DNA from: Volvox africanus
Taxonomy: Eukaryota > Chlorophyta > Chlorophyceae > Chlamydomonadales > Volvocaceae
DNA: 64,000 bases
Assembly: GCA_030268105.1 (NCBI GenBank)
Contig: BSDZ01000089.1
Location: 434,001 to 498,000 of the forward strand
Reading direction: 5' to 3'
This document shows positions 1-13,100 of the stretch, in pieces (the first letter of the stretch is position 1; each line of letters begins with the position of its first letter). Below the pieces are notes generated by a model, which was given only the letters and a program-made list of their open reading frames with translations, was not told where the DNA came from and ran no database searches. The position numbers and the translations under genes were made by a program.

Positions 1-644
1 CTAGGAATACATCTAGATGCCGCTGCAAGCTACATGCCAGCAGCCACGCACATTTATTATGGTGATGATGTTAATTGCATCTGATTGCGTGTAAGAGCCA
101 TACATGACACGTTAGTTTAAATCTCGGCAAAATAAAACTTCGTCAAGGCCGTACCAACTATAACGAGTTTGTAAGCAACCCATCATTTTGCAAATGATCT
201 TCCTTGCTTATCATAAAATATTGCATCTTCTTTCTTAACGAAGCGTTATTACGTTTCGGCATGCATGCAGACATGTATAACATGTTTTTATCTCGATACG
301 TAACCGCCCGCCTGCGCAACGGAACGCCACGACGTTCATTTGCCTCAGACAAGCCAGCTAGTTTAAAATTTGAACATTTCCGCATAAATTAAGTTTTCGA
401 TAGGATTTCAGGACTTGGATCCTATTTGGCTGTTGGCCGAGGGGACCATTTATACATCGCTCGCGAACCGCTACAATCTTGTGCGCCATTGTGCGCGCAT
501 GGTAGTTACCAACAGGTTACGAAAAGGTTTATCTTGCAACCTTCTGCATTTTGCAACTGGCTTATAACTGATCTTCGTAGTAGATGATCCCGGTGGCCTT
601 ATATAAATTCTACAAATGTAAATGCATTAAACTCACATTTATAT

Positions 645-741
645 GGGTGTTACACTGTGTACGACTCGCACTTCAAAGACGAGCACCGGGGGTCCTGACC
701 GGACCGAGCCACAGCGCAGGGGAGGAGGACGTGGCTTTGGT
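645..741. repeat. Dispersed repeat, copy 1
   Basis: This segment aligns by eye with 37586-37670, inside an intron of the aminopeptidase gene. Shared blocks are GGTGTTACA-TGTG, then GAGCACCGGGGG against AAGCATCGGGGG, then CCTGAC-GG-CCGA-CCAC-GC. Both copies contain a small self-complementary core, GGTCC...GGACC here and GGCCC...GGGCC in the other. It looks like part of a non-autonomous transposon or SINE-like family. The family and its true ends are not visible from two copies. Confidence 0.6.
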
Positions 742-1262
742 GGACATGGTATGGATGTATGTGTGTGTATATATATCAATCCTCATTAGTCTTCCTATTC
801 ATCCCCGATTCACAGGTGTATGTGTATTTATTGATGACATAACCAAACAGAACCCTATCTAATTATGGTGAGCGAGAAACATTGGGAGGATGGTGGACGG
901 ACCGCGCCCTTTTACAAAGGATTGATGTTTGCCATGCTAATACATCTGCACTACATATAAAAATGTATGCATATTTAGTACAGTAGAACGTTGTTCGTTG
1001 GCTACACCTGCACTGCTGTGAAATAAAGTGCGTTCGCTATATCTTACGGATTTGTATGCACAGCGTATGCGTGGATGATCCCGTACGGGGCGCCCCTCCG
1101 TAGACATACAATCAATATAAACCTGGCCAGTCGTCTATTTGAATACACTGCTGTACGATAGGTTACAGTCCTCTTCTGCTGAACGGACGAGCAAGCGAGA
1201 GCGATGAGTAAGGGCTGATGGCCGCTATGAACGAGCGAGAGCAGGGCCAACGGAGTAAACCA

Positions 1263-1306
1263 GCGTGTGAGGGCCGAGGGGCGAGCGTGTGAGGGCCGAG
1301 GGGCGA
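1263..1306. repeat. 22-bp perfect tandem duplication
   Basis: Two exact head-to-tail copies of a 22-base unit beginning GCGTGTGAGGGCC lie at 1263-1284 and 1285-1306. No coding context is evident. Confidence 0.85.
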
Positions 1307-1495
1307 GTGCGTGGTGATTCGGGCAAGGGAGCGGGAGAGCGAGTTCAGCAGGAGAGAGCCGTGCGTACCCTGCCTAACGCTTTGGCAGGGAGATATTTAT
1401 CGCCCTCATTAGACGGGTTTAAGGCCCAGCTTCAAAAACCACGTGCACGGTGTGCCAGAAGACCCGCAAAAGCATGTTGCCACATTGGCTTTTTT

Positions 1496-1546
1496 CTGGA
1501 GCAATCACTTCCCTCAATCTTCCCTAGAGGGAAGTGATTGCTCCAG
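1496..1546. repeat. Perfect 20-bp inverted repeat (hairpin)
   Basis: The left arm 1496-1515 is the exact reverse complement of the right arm 1527-1546, with an 11-nt spacer at 1516-1526. Such a stem could be a fold-back small-RNA precursor, a recent inverted duplication or the core of a small inverted-repeat element. Nothing in the sequence decides between these. Confidence 0.85.
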
Positions 1547-3672
1547 GAAATTTATGGCATTATATTTGCATTTTATTGCGTCATTAGCCATTCAGTAGTG
1601 CCACTTGAGTACCCTCAAGTGTTTGTCCGATCACCGGTTCGTTCTGGACATTTAATCATACGCTCACAGCCCGCGCACTGGACAGTCAACCGCACCTAAT
1701 CGATGGCGGCTTCCACGGAGCGTCTCATCCCTCGGTTCGTCTGATGAAAGTCCAGAGCACCCTGTGTAAGGAAACGCGCTCTGATGGCTATAAGGCTCAT
1801 ATGCTCGTCGTCTTTTAAGTTCGTTTCAAGGTCGCAGGTTTCATGTTCTTGTAAAGCTCAGAAACTTAAGTAATTTCACAGTTAGATAGCCTCCCTGGTC
1901 ATGCGCCTTGCACTCCAGTCATGCCGATAAAGCATGTCCTCGGCAGGGAGATCGGACTGTCGGATTTCCGGGGCCGTGGTGTCAGTTATAATTGATGGCT
2001 GGTATCGCGCCACCCCTGTGGGGGCAGGGAGTGTGCATAGTTCCTTACTGCAATCTTGATTGGAGAAGAGCAGAGAGGAGAGGACCCTCACTATAATCTG
2101 CCAACAGCCGGTTGGGGGCACCATACACCCACTCGGATGCGGAAAGTTGGGCGTTCAGGCACCGCCATCTTCGTCCTGTACCCCGCATTTAGTAGAGGTC
2201 CGTCACATGACGCGCCCACGTCTAGCCCAACAGCCAGTGCGAGCACGCCTTTCATAAGTGACCTCCTTTTTGTTGCTTACAATCCAAAAATGGGAGCTTC
2301 ATATCGCTCGGTCAGACAAAACGCTGGCAACGAGCACGAGCACATCATAACAGACCCCCCATCTCACCGCTCCAGAACTTCTTTGCCCGGTGTCATCGCT
2401 CCACATAGCCGCGCCATGGCTGCGCCCTTGACACCTCGTTCTCCTCCTCCTCCGCCTCCTCCTCGTGAAACCTTCTCTGTGCGCACGTGTCGTCAGTGAC
2501 GTCATCATAATCGATCCCGCTATCCACCCTTCACAATTCAGCCTCATGGCAGGCACTCCGTGCACAATTGCGAAATACCCTGTCCTGACCTAGCTTTTGC
2601 AATGGAGGCTGCATCTGGCATCTGAGAGCTTCATGACGTACGCGGTGATGCTCCATACGTCCTTTGAAGCACCATCATGTCGCTGTTGTGAAGTTCACGT
2701 GCAGGATGCGCATGGCAGGGACCCCCTCGCATGAAACCGTACTTCCAGGACTCCTCCCCTTCAGATGTGTGTTGCCGATCGTGGCCTGCCGCCCTAAGCT
2801 GGACGCAATGGGCTGCTGATGTCCGCTCTTCCTAAGGAACGAGGCCGATTCATGAGCATTCGTGGCTGGGTAGCAAATCACATCGACGCAGAAACGAAAA
2901 GGGAGACCCAAGGCGCGCTCAACCCATATCACCAAATGCGACCAATTGCTGTATTACGCTGTATCAGAAGCTCTCAACGAAAGCGGACGAACGGCAGAGT
3001 GTGTCTGCTGCCCAAAGAAGGCCTGCACGCGGATGTTAAGCCAGTACCCGGAGTGGAGCACCTGATACATCGGACCGCGTTCCGGTCGGCCTCACGCACA
3101 CTCCTCGGACCTCAATTCCTCTCTTTTCCCCACACATAGTGCCTGGCGCTCGTTGTCATGCCCCTGTTGCACGACTGGCCGTAGGGAGCATAGTCTCTAC
3201 GCCCAGTGGACATTCGCTCTTGCACTCTCTCCACTTTCCCCCCTCCCAACCATAGCAAGATGACCCGCCAGGGCCGCAGGAAATGCACCGCCCATTACCC
3301 CCACTTAGGCCACAGGGCAACACTAACCAACTGCGCGTTCTGGGACCCTGGACCAATTCCAAATAACGATGTCGAGGCAGCCTTTTCTCGGCAAAGCAAG
3401 CAGCATAAGCAGCACCTATCTTCTCCATCCAAAAGACAAGGCGGACGCTGATGTGCGGCTGGGGGCGCGGCTGGGGTTGCGGGTGCGTGTCCGTAAGCAC
3501 ACACGTAAGCATTCCGCACTAATAAGCAACATGATAAAGTCCCGTATCCGAAACAACATTTCCAGGCTGTATTGCAATTTCCTGATTTTCCTGCCACCAT
3601 CGCCAAAACTGAGGAAAAGGAGAAACTGATACTAAGCCTAAACACCAGCTACTGCTGTTAGTCCTGCGACAT

Positions 3673-3764
3673 ACGCACGCACGCACGCACGCACACACAC
3701 ACGCACGCACACACACACGCACGCACACACACACACACATACATACACGCGCGCGCGCGCACGC
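3673..3764. repeat. CA/CGCA/CG microsatellite
   Basis: Compound simple repeat of ACGC and AC units passing into alternating CG. Purine-pyrimidine alternation over about 90 bp makes it a potential Z-DNA-forming tract. Open frames through it encode only Cys/Val repeats and are not genes. Confidence 0.9.
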
Positions 3765-4168
3765 AGCCTTTGCGGCCCCTCTTTATCAGAACATCTCACC
3801 ACCACTGTCAGGGGCGTTGCAGGCAATGGAGAAATATACCATAGCACGCGCACATGCCTTACCGACCCTTCAATACAAGAGAGTGGCTAAAAACAAACAA
3901 TATGATGTATACCGTACTAATAACGATGATTGGCGATCTCGTCTGTAATGCAATATCCCGTCTGGTTGCCAACTGCTGATGGGTTTGGGTGCTGGTGAGG
4001 TCGAATGAGGACATGGGAGTCCCGCGCGGCTCTAAGAAACCTCAAAATCCTTACGTTCGTACGTCTGTCCGTCCGTCCGTCCTGCATGCCACCCAGCTGT
4101 CCGTCGGTCTGTTCGTCGGTTTATCGGCCTATCGTTCCCAACAAAAAGGTATACTAGGTATTGTCCGC

Positions 4169-7100
4169 TCACTGCTGCGCCACTTTCCTGCCCTTTATCG
4201 TCAGGCCTTTCCTGTTCAATGCTGCAAGCGCGGCACTGCGCAGCTGGGAGTCTAAGTCTAAACCCGTCGCAGTGATCTGGAGCCCCTCAATGCCGCTCTG
4301 CAGGGCTGCTATGCTGGTGCTGCTGCCACCACCCGCGCCGCTGCCCCCGCCTCCCCGTACCGTCATACTCAGGTTCAAGTAGGAGATGGGGATCGCACCC
4401 GGAAGCGACGGCGCAAGATTGGTCGGTGGCAGGGCAGCGGAAGGTCGTCCTGATGCTGTCACGATGCCGCTGCCGCTGCCGGCAACGGCGGTGCCGCCGC
4501 CAACCACCTTCCCAAGTCCGCTGCTGGCGCCAACGCCACTGGCCCGCCCTGAGCTGGGGCCGCCGGCACCACGGAGGCCGGGGCTGCCGCCAGCTGGTGG
4601 GTACATTGGCGGCCGGACCGTCAATGAACCGCCACTGGGACTCGGTGCACCGCCAGCCGCGCCGCCGCCGGTCCCAGCTGGCCCCGCCGTCGCCCCCGTG
4701 ACCACCACCACTGGCACGTAAGAGCCAGCCCCAGTGAAGGACCGCTGGCGGGAGCTGCCGCTCGCCGCCGCTGCCGATACTCCTGCAGCCATAGGTGACA
4801 ACGATGGCGGCGCCGCCGACCAATGCCGACCCGCCACGTTGCCGCCATACCGTTCCGGTTGGTTCGAGGTAGCCGCATCCGGAATTGATAGGGTTTGGTA
4901 AATGAAAGGTGCTGGCGCGTCCTCCTCTTCCTGGACGCCGCTGTCGCTGCGTCGCTTGGGCGGGTTCACGTTCGACCCAAGCGTCTGGGAGCCCGCTGGC
5001 GCTGAGGACGCGGCGCCGCTGGCTGGGGGCTGTGCCGCGCCATTGCGTCCCATCAACATCGTGTACGGCGCCACTCCCGACGCTCGCGACTGCTTGTACG
5101 CCCTGCCCGCTGCAGTAGACGCTGAAGATCCCGTCACAGCCGTGGCCGGGCCAACAGCCAGTCCCAAGCCATTCGCGGTGGTTCCGTTGTCCCACGGGCC
5201 CACTGCAAGGCCGGGAGAAGCTCCGAAACCGCCCACGTTCACGCTCCCGGCGGACCCCGGGGGCGTGCCGATCACCGCTCCAGGCGTACCGGTGAACAGC
5301 CGCGGTGAAGGTGGCGGCGCCAGGTTGCTATTCCCGTGGTGGGCCCCTGCCTTAGGGCTGCCAGGATTCGCAGAACCCGGAACGCCCGCCACCACCACGA
5401 GCGGCGGCGTCGGTTGTGAATGCTGCATGAAGGTATGCGTCGTCATTCCGAGTGCAAACATGTCTGCGCTGGCGTACCTGCCGCTGCCATTCCGACTGAT
5501 GCTTGGGCTGCCGCCGCCGCCGCCAATTCCTGACAGCGCCGCCGCCGCGCAGGCAGGATTACCGGGCGGCAGCGCTCCAAGGGGAGACGGCGACCGCTGC
5601 GCACCTGCCGCTGAGGTCGGACGCAATCGCTGCCCCGCGCTCTCCGCCCGGGGCCGACACCCGAGGTACTGCATGATCGTCGCTGGGTCCTGGCCCGCCG
5701 CCGCGGCCGTTGCTGCCATGGCTGCGTCCCACGCGGCGGCGGCGGCAATACTACTTGCGTTCAACGCCGCTGCGAAGGACTGTTTCCTGCTGAGCCCGGA
5801 GCAGGCGGCCGCGGTGCCACCGCCTGTGGTGCCCCCGACTGCTGCTGCGCTGCTCCCGACGGCACTCCCGGGCTGTAGCTTGTCACGAAGACTGGCAGGT
5901 GGACCGGCAGAGGCGGAAGGTGGTCGGCTGCCGTTGATGATAAGCCCGCGCCCCGGCCCTGGCCCCGCAACCTGGCCTGAACCCGGCCCCGGCCCGTGCT
6001 GTTCCCTATCCGAGGCCCCAAGATCCTGGAAGCCTGAGAAGCCTGTTTGGAACAGGGCGGAAGGCGTGAAATAAATCCTCTACATCCGCAACGCGGCGGA
6101 CACGTCGGGTAAAGCAAGAGATCATCGAATGTCAGCACCCTGATAACGTCTTTTTAAGCTGGCATGTGGAATTACTTTTAATCTTGTTTGTATATCCTAG
6201 AACATGCCGGCCTAGCAACATGCACAACAAGCACCATAAACCGGCTTTGCTACGCACCGTGTGGCTAAAAGGCTTCGGCCACCTTTACCCTCTTCTCTTT
6301 ACCGCAGGTCCAACATCATCTGTCGTACCTGAGTAATAAGCGCTGGTAGTCTCAGCGTTGGTAATGTGGGCGTGTCGTACATGGTTGTGAGCGCTTCCAA
6401 CGGAGACCGGTCGGATGGGCTGCGGCTGGCTGACCGCGTGGCCACCACCGCCACCACCGCCAACCCCGGGCCCGCCTGGTGTTGCTGCTGCTGCGAGGCC
6501 GGTGGTGGTGGTGGCGACCTGGTGGAGTTCTTGGTGGTGCTGGAAGGGGGCGTTGAAGCCATAGCTGAAAGTGTGGCCATTGGCGGTGATCCCATTGGTG
6601 ATGCTACCGCTGCCGCGTGCCGTGGGGACGGGGCCAGATCCAGGTGGTCCTGGCAGGGCGGAGGAGGGCGAGTCGGTCCGGGAGCCGCCGCTGCGGCCGC
6701 TGCAGGCGGCGCCGCCGACGGCGACGGCCACTGGCTGCTCGCCCCACTCCCCAGCTTCGCAGCCAATCCCGACCCCCCCGCTGGCGCGGGAGGTGGCCGA
6801 GGAGGGCCGCCGCTGGCCGCCAAGAAAGGGTTGCAGGGGCAAAGCCCCCGTTTGTTGTTGTATTAATTGTCCATGTGTTGGTTGAGATTGCTGGGATAGC
6901 TGCTGCGGCTGTTGTTGCTGCTGTTGCTGCTGCCCCGCACTGCCCGACATGGGGCTATTGCGTCCGCTCGTCCCCGTAGAGGATATAGGATGCTGGCCGC
7001 CACCAGCACCCGCCGCCGCCGTGCGGGCGAGCGGGCCCGAATAGATCCGGATCGGCGGCGGCGGTTGAACTGCTGCTGTCGCGACGTCCACCGCTGCCGC

Positions 7101-10100
7101 CGCCGCGGCGACCGCAGCCGCCGCCGCAACAGCAACTGCGCTACCGCTGCTCAGCGCCGAGACCGGACGGCTGCTGCTGGCGCTGACGACTCCGTCACTG
7201 CGCTCCCCAAAGACCTCCGACATACGCTGGACAGCACCGGCGGATCCATACAAGTACGCTTGCTGGTAATACTGCTGGAACACCACTGGGTCATACTGAT
7301 AAGGCCCAAGCATATAATACAAAGGATGCCCAGGATTCAGCTGTTGCTGTGCGTCTGACATTGATCCCCCGTTTGCCGACCCTGGGACTCCCCCCAGCAG
7401 ATACGGTTGCGGAGACGCAAGATAGCCCGGCACTGGCATTCCCTGGGCGCGCTGCTGTTCCAGCAGCTTGAATTTGCGGCGCTCTACTGCCTTCTGTGCC
7501 AGGTTGTCTCGGTGGGCTTTGGCCTTGAGGCGCTCCGCACGCTGCGACTCGGTCTCCAGGTCTTCCTGCGGGCGCCGCGGCGGTGGTGGAGGCGCCAATG
7601 AGGGTGGCGACGGGGACTGTCGTGACGATGCGACGCGGACGCGCGGTGGCGACAGACATGTGGAGTCGAGGGCGGGAACAGGGAGGTGTGCGAGCGGAAG
7701 GAGAGGGAGAGATGGACGGGATGTAGACGCGCGCGCAGGTGAACGCAAGAGTTTGCGCGACGGCAAGGGGAAACCAGAAATGTAGGTGCGGACACAGCAG
7801 CACACGTCGGAGATCATAGGGAAGGGAAAAACATAGCGGAAGGGGGGGACGGACGGGGCGGGAAAAAGGGAGGGGCCGGAAGGCGAGCAACATAGCTACT
7901 TATGGTTTTCGCTACTTTCCTCGAGGGAAAAGACGAATTGGTCGTCATCAGAGGGGGACAGACATGCAGGGGCGCATGCACGGCTGTATGTACATGGAGA
8001 ACTCGGATGGCGCGACGCGGCCTGCCCTCACCTTTTTCTTCTTGTCGTCCTGTGCATCCGGCCGCTTGGTTCGGGCCTGAAAGGAGGCTTGGAAAATCTC
8101 ATTGGCACCCTGGAGGGAGGGGGGGTGTAGCAGCACGGAGATGGTTGTAGCAGCAGCAGCTTCTTGAAATTGAGCGAGCAGGTTGCTCGGGGTTACACAT
8201 CAACGAAAAACACGCGGGAGCAGCCGGGAAAGATGACATACCTTAAGCAGTTCCTCATATAGCGCCTGTTTGGCTGGATCGGGAGAAGGAAAAATTCGCG
8301 TGAAGTTGCCAAGGTGCTTGGCCTCATAACGCTCGCGTATAGCCAGAACCTTGGCCCTGCGGCGTGACAAAGGCAAGGCGCCAAGAAGCGGTCCGATAGG
8401 CAAGCGAGGCATCCACCATGTCTCATACAACCAGTGTGGCATTTAGAGTATATTTACGCAATTATATATCCGAATCCCAATGATTCACGGCAGCACCGCA
8501 GCATGCCGCTGGCGCAACACAAAAAGCTAACCTGCCTTCACATACTTTCCCCTCAACATCTAGCCCGGCCGCTGGGATAATCTGTTACAGAACGTTTGGC
8601 CGCATCCTGGACAAAGCCGGCTTCTGACTAACTGTCGGAACTTACCGCCACGTCTCATACTCCTCCGCTGTCCTTGGCTTCAAGAAGCTTGCCATACTGC
8701 TGGCGGCGCCTGCGCTGCCATTGCCATTCGTGCCCTCCTCGCCTTCGACCTCTGTGCCCTTGCCATCCGCCTGGCTAGACGAATTCCCGACCGCCGCACC
8801 GCCGCCAGCACCGGCAGTGCCTGCCCCGCCTGGCGTCCCAGCGGCGGCACCGCCGCCCGCGGCTGCAGGGCCCGTCTGGCGCCCTGGCGGCGGTTTCTTG
8901 ATGTGCATGGGCTCCAGCAAGCGACTAGTGGCTGCGCGCTTCTCAGCCTTCTTGGTCTTGGCGATCAGCTTAGGATCGATCCGCACCTGCTCAGGAGAGA
9001 TACGGAGAGGGGACGGGTCGGAAAGAAAGCGCAATGGACCCGCACAGGGTGGGTCGACGGGTCGATGCAGATAGCAAGCCCTGGAAAACCCTGGATCTTG
9101 CCCCCGTCCTCATTACTCGCAATCCACTAAGTTGCAGGATCCACCACACGACACGGCTGTCAGCACGTTCAGGCAACGCACCAGCTTGATGGTCTGCGTG
9201 ATGAGCTCCTCCTTGATGGCCAGGTCCAGAGGCGAGTCGATGTTGAAGGAGGGCGAATGGTTCACTTCTATCAGCCAGGGACGCAGCTGGTCGTCCAGCA
9301 TGATGTCGTACCCAAGGACCTCGAAGCAACTGCACATGAAGCAGTGCGGTGCAAATGTGTATGGTATTGCAAGCAAGGTGAGGATTAGGGGTTTCATGGG
9401 CGGGGGGGAGCGATATGGCAAAGCGAACAGGATGCAATAGGCAGCAGATAGGGATCAAAAGCAAAAGCCAGGTCCACGAAACACGGTACGTTCGACAAAG
9501 CGCCGGAGGGGGATGTCAAAACGACATTAAGTGGCCCCAAGTCGTGCAGTGAGGTTGCAAAGGAATGAAATAGAAGCAGGCGCCAACTGAGAGGACCACA
9601 CGCCGGGCGCTCGCTGTCCCTTACAGTAACCCCCGGAATCTAGGGCCCTGCCCTGCTCTGCCCTGCGCTTCACCCGCGTGCTTTCCACACCTGAAGCCGT
9701 CATTGTCGGGTGGCAACACGGAGCGATAGTTGTTCCGCAGGATCGGCTGCACGCTGCACAGTGACTTGATGATGAGGTCTCCGATGTCTCCCCATACCTT
9801 GTTGTAGTCGTGTCCTGTGAAAGAGCCGCGGACACGTGAAGGCGGACACGTGAATGGGTTACGGCGCGAGTGAACGCAGCGCAGTCAAAGTAACGAGGGA
9901 GCGCTGTTCACACGTGCGAGGATGCAAGCTATGACTCACTTGTCACTGGCAGTATTTCTCAGTTGCGGTCTATCCCTGGTCTGCCGCTGCTGCTCCTCCT
10001 GCTGCTTCTTTTGCCCCTGCTCAATCGATCTTGTTACAGTGCAGCTTAAGGAGGCGTATACGTAATATAATCACACATGCCAGAGCTGTGGGGCTGCTGT

Positions 10101-13100
10101 GCTACAGCTGATGAAAGTATGCCTAAGTTTAGAGTGGTCGGTAGCAAGGAATCCGCCAAACAATGGGACCTTGCTCCTTGAAAAGTCAACGTTACCAGAA
10201 AGAGGATCCTAGACCAGCGTGCACGTTATGTCGTGACACAGCGCACAAGAGACCCATGGGTCGGCCGGCGGCCTACCTAGCGACGTCAGGTACGCCTGCA
10301 GCTGTGCCAGACACCATTTGCTGGCGTCCTCTCCGTTGTCTCCATTGGCCGCAACGGCTGCCACGAACGCCTCGTTCTTCTTATTGACAGCGTAGTTGGT
10401 CAAGTGCATAAAGGACACGTCCAGGTTTGAAGCTTTGGGCGGCGAGTATTTCTCGGTGCAGATCCTGTCGGTTCGTAGGGTCACAGGAACGGATCAAGAG
10501 CGGGGCCAGGGGGGGGGGTTGCGACTCAGGTTTGCGGGTGGTTGTCGGAGGACACGGCAGGAAGCCTGGGTGCAGTGGTAAGGCCACAGGATACAGACGT
10601 GGGTGAAGCGGAAGGCGTGGAGTGGTTTGGATGCGCGAGATGTATGAGCAGAAGGAAGGAGAGCTGGTAGACAACATACATTGATGGTTGGTTCCAAGGA
10701 TGACAGAAGCTTCATTAATGGCAGCTGTGTGCGCGTGTTTATGTATTATGACTATAACGCTGGAGGTGGCCAACAAGCCACCTATATACCAGTCAAACAT
10801 TGAGAGCAAACACTGAAATGCAATTATGTATGTAGTCCTGCTGGGCTAGCCGTGCATGTATGCACGATTCGGACGACTTAGGCCCTATGAAGGGTGGACA
10901 GTAAAGCACCAGGAGGCAAAACTAGAACCTTTTACAATATTTAGGATGTGGCGTAAGGCAGGCCCATAATTCTACACGGAGGTCCCTCGGAAGTCGTTGA
11001 GCTATACACGATGGCTATACACGATTACCTGGCTAGACCTTCATGGAAGAGGAATACCCGCAGCGGGTCGCAGCTGAGCACCAAAGCGTAGATGCGGAGG
11101 TCGAACTTATAGCCGTGGATGAGGAGCGGGGATGAAAGATAATGCTGCGCCACCACGTTGGGGGTCGCCATCTCACCTAGCACGCGGGTCACTACCTGCA
11201 GGAGGAATGTCGAATGTGTCGGGCGAGTTAGTGCCATTGAATATCCAGAAGTAATCCGAACAAGAAGCCACAAGCTGCGTGTTAGGAAATTAATAGAATA
11301 AATTATGCGCCGCTGTAAACACCTGTTGGTGAAGTGCATGCCACTGCCTATTGCAAGCAGGCGACAAGCGAACTTAGGAAAGACGAAAGGGAAACGACTA
11401 TTGTGACCACCGAGCGGGAAGGAGTGCGGGTGCATGCAAGGTGCGTGGCCAGGGTGCAACCTCCTTGGCCACGCAAACTGTCATCGCCCTCCGCCACGCG
11501 TGTTTTGCCCCGTGTCCCGGTTGGCCGAATCACTTGCCAGTATGCCCACCACTTCCAAGCTGCGGCTCCTTGTAAAAGAAGGCCCCAGACAACCCCAAGG
11601 ACAAGTAGCTTACCTCTTCCTTGCCACCCTGAACCAGCCGAATGCCGCGGCCCTGGCAACCTGCATCGGGCTTCAGGATATAGACCTGCTTCTTGCCGCG
11701 TGTGCGCACATCCGCTAAGAAGTCCTGTTCAAGAAGAAGGCGGTTTTCGGAATTAGTTGAAAGAAGTCAGAAGCTGAAAAGGGGACGGATGGCATGCAAA
11801 ATCGATAGAAATGCGCAGGGAAGGGAGGGGACGGCTGCAGAGGAGGGTCACCCGGGGAAGAGGAGTCGAAGGAAAGAGACAGGAGAGTGGTACCCGCATG
11901 CCAGCTGACTGGTCGGCGCACAAATGGTAAATTCGAGTGAGAATCAGCCAACTAAGAATACAAATAGCCCCGTAGCCAAATCCCGACCCAGTTCCGTTAC
12001 GCGGGTCCCCGTCGTGGATGTTATCTGCATGCACGGCTGCAGGACGCACCTCTTTGTCGCCTGGCAGGATAAAGGTGCGTGGGAAGAAGTCAAAATGCTG
12101 GGGGAACTGACGCGCCATCTTCATCAGGTTCCTGGCCATGGCTCGCTTGCGACAGATCTCCAGCATGCCGCTGAAGTGGTTAATTTTCTGCGAGAAACAC
12201 AAAGAATGGCATCGGCACAGAGGCATCGGCGCAGCGCCATAGTGTAATGGCACCGGTGCGCAGGGTTCCGTTGGCTTTGGGACGTGCATATACTGGCAAC
12301 TGGCGAGCGCCTGGGGGGCGCACCGCAAGGAACAACGACTGAACTATATGAGATGACACGGGTGGCGGTTTGTGTTCGATGTCTATGCAATGGACGTGCA
12401 TCACGCCAGGCGGAAGGCATTGCGCCCGCAGCAGCACTGCGGCTGCCAAATTAGCCGACCCCCGGGTCAGTGCAGCGCGGCGCACGGGGGAGGGGCAGCA
12501 CACGAAAGACCTCAGGCAGCATAGGTGAAGATGCGGCCGTCCCGGCTCGCTTACACGACACTGAATGTCGAATCCTGGATCCAGTGGATCCTGCAGTCCC
12601 ATAACCCGACAAAGGCAAAGACGCAACCCAACACATATCAGAGCAGCCAACGAGCGTGCGGCTCAGGACCAAAACAGGCAGATGCAGAGGGCAACTTGCG
12701 GCTAGGCAGCCCCGCTTGTGCCTGCATGGACCTAGTCCAGCTGCTGTCTACCATGGCTGTGGCTGTGGCTGTGGCTTGCTATGGCTGCCGTGCACTCGCG
12801 GGTGCTGCCGCTGCGTCCCAGCTGCATTTACCCGCTTGTCATTGCTACTGCAGCCGCTCAGGACCTCATCATGCTCGTAAAGGCAAGCAGCGACGAGGAT
12901 ACATCGAACATGTGTACCTATCTGTGATGACATGGGGCAACGACATGATGCCCTCGTGTTTTCGGGAGGATAGCAGCCCGGCCTGCTGTTTCCGCTGCAC
13001 AACCAGGGTCCGACTGTCACCCTTTGGATTACCCCGGGCATCTTGCACTGCGCGGCGCATGCAGCTTCAAGATATGGGCGTGATGCATCCATACGCAGCT

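Larger units (their letters stand above)
1..4168. other. Intergenic region downstream of the TTLL gene
   Basis: I see no supportable gene here. The open frames are short, overlap on both strands and match no family I know. The stretch holds a copy of a dispersed repeat (645-741), a 22-bp perfect tandem duplication (1263-1306), a perfect hairpin (1496-1546), a CA/CGCA microsatellite (3673-3764) and a short TCCG run near 4066. Part of the right end must be the 3' UTR of the minus-strand TTLL gene, but I found no TGTAA signal on that strand close to its stop codon. Confidence 0.6.

Noticed and set aside
2819..3139. 106-codon frame as a retrotransposon fragment
   Set aside because: I could not find reverse transcriptase, integrase or RNase H motifs in any frame.
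4902..6074. 390-codon plus-strand open frame opposite the last TTLL exon
   Set aside because: It is the GC-rich antisense shadow of a repetitive Ala/Gly/Pro exon. It has no family motif, and the minus-strand frame joins in phase to a conserved TTLL core.
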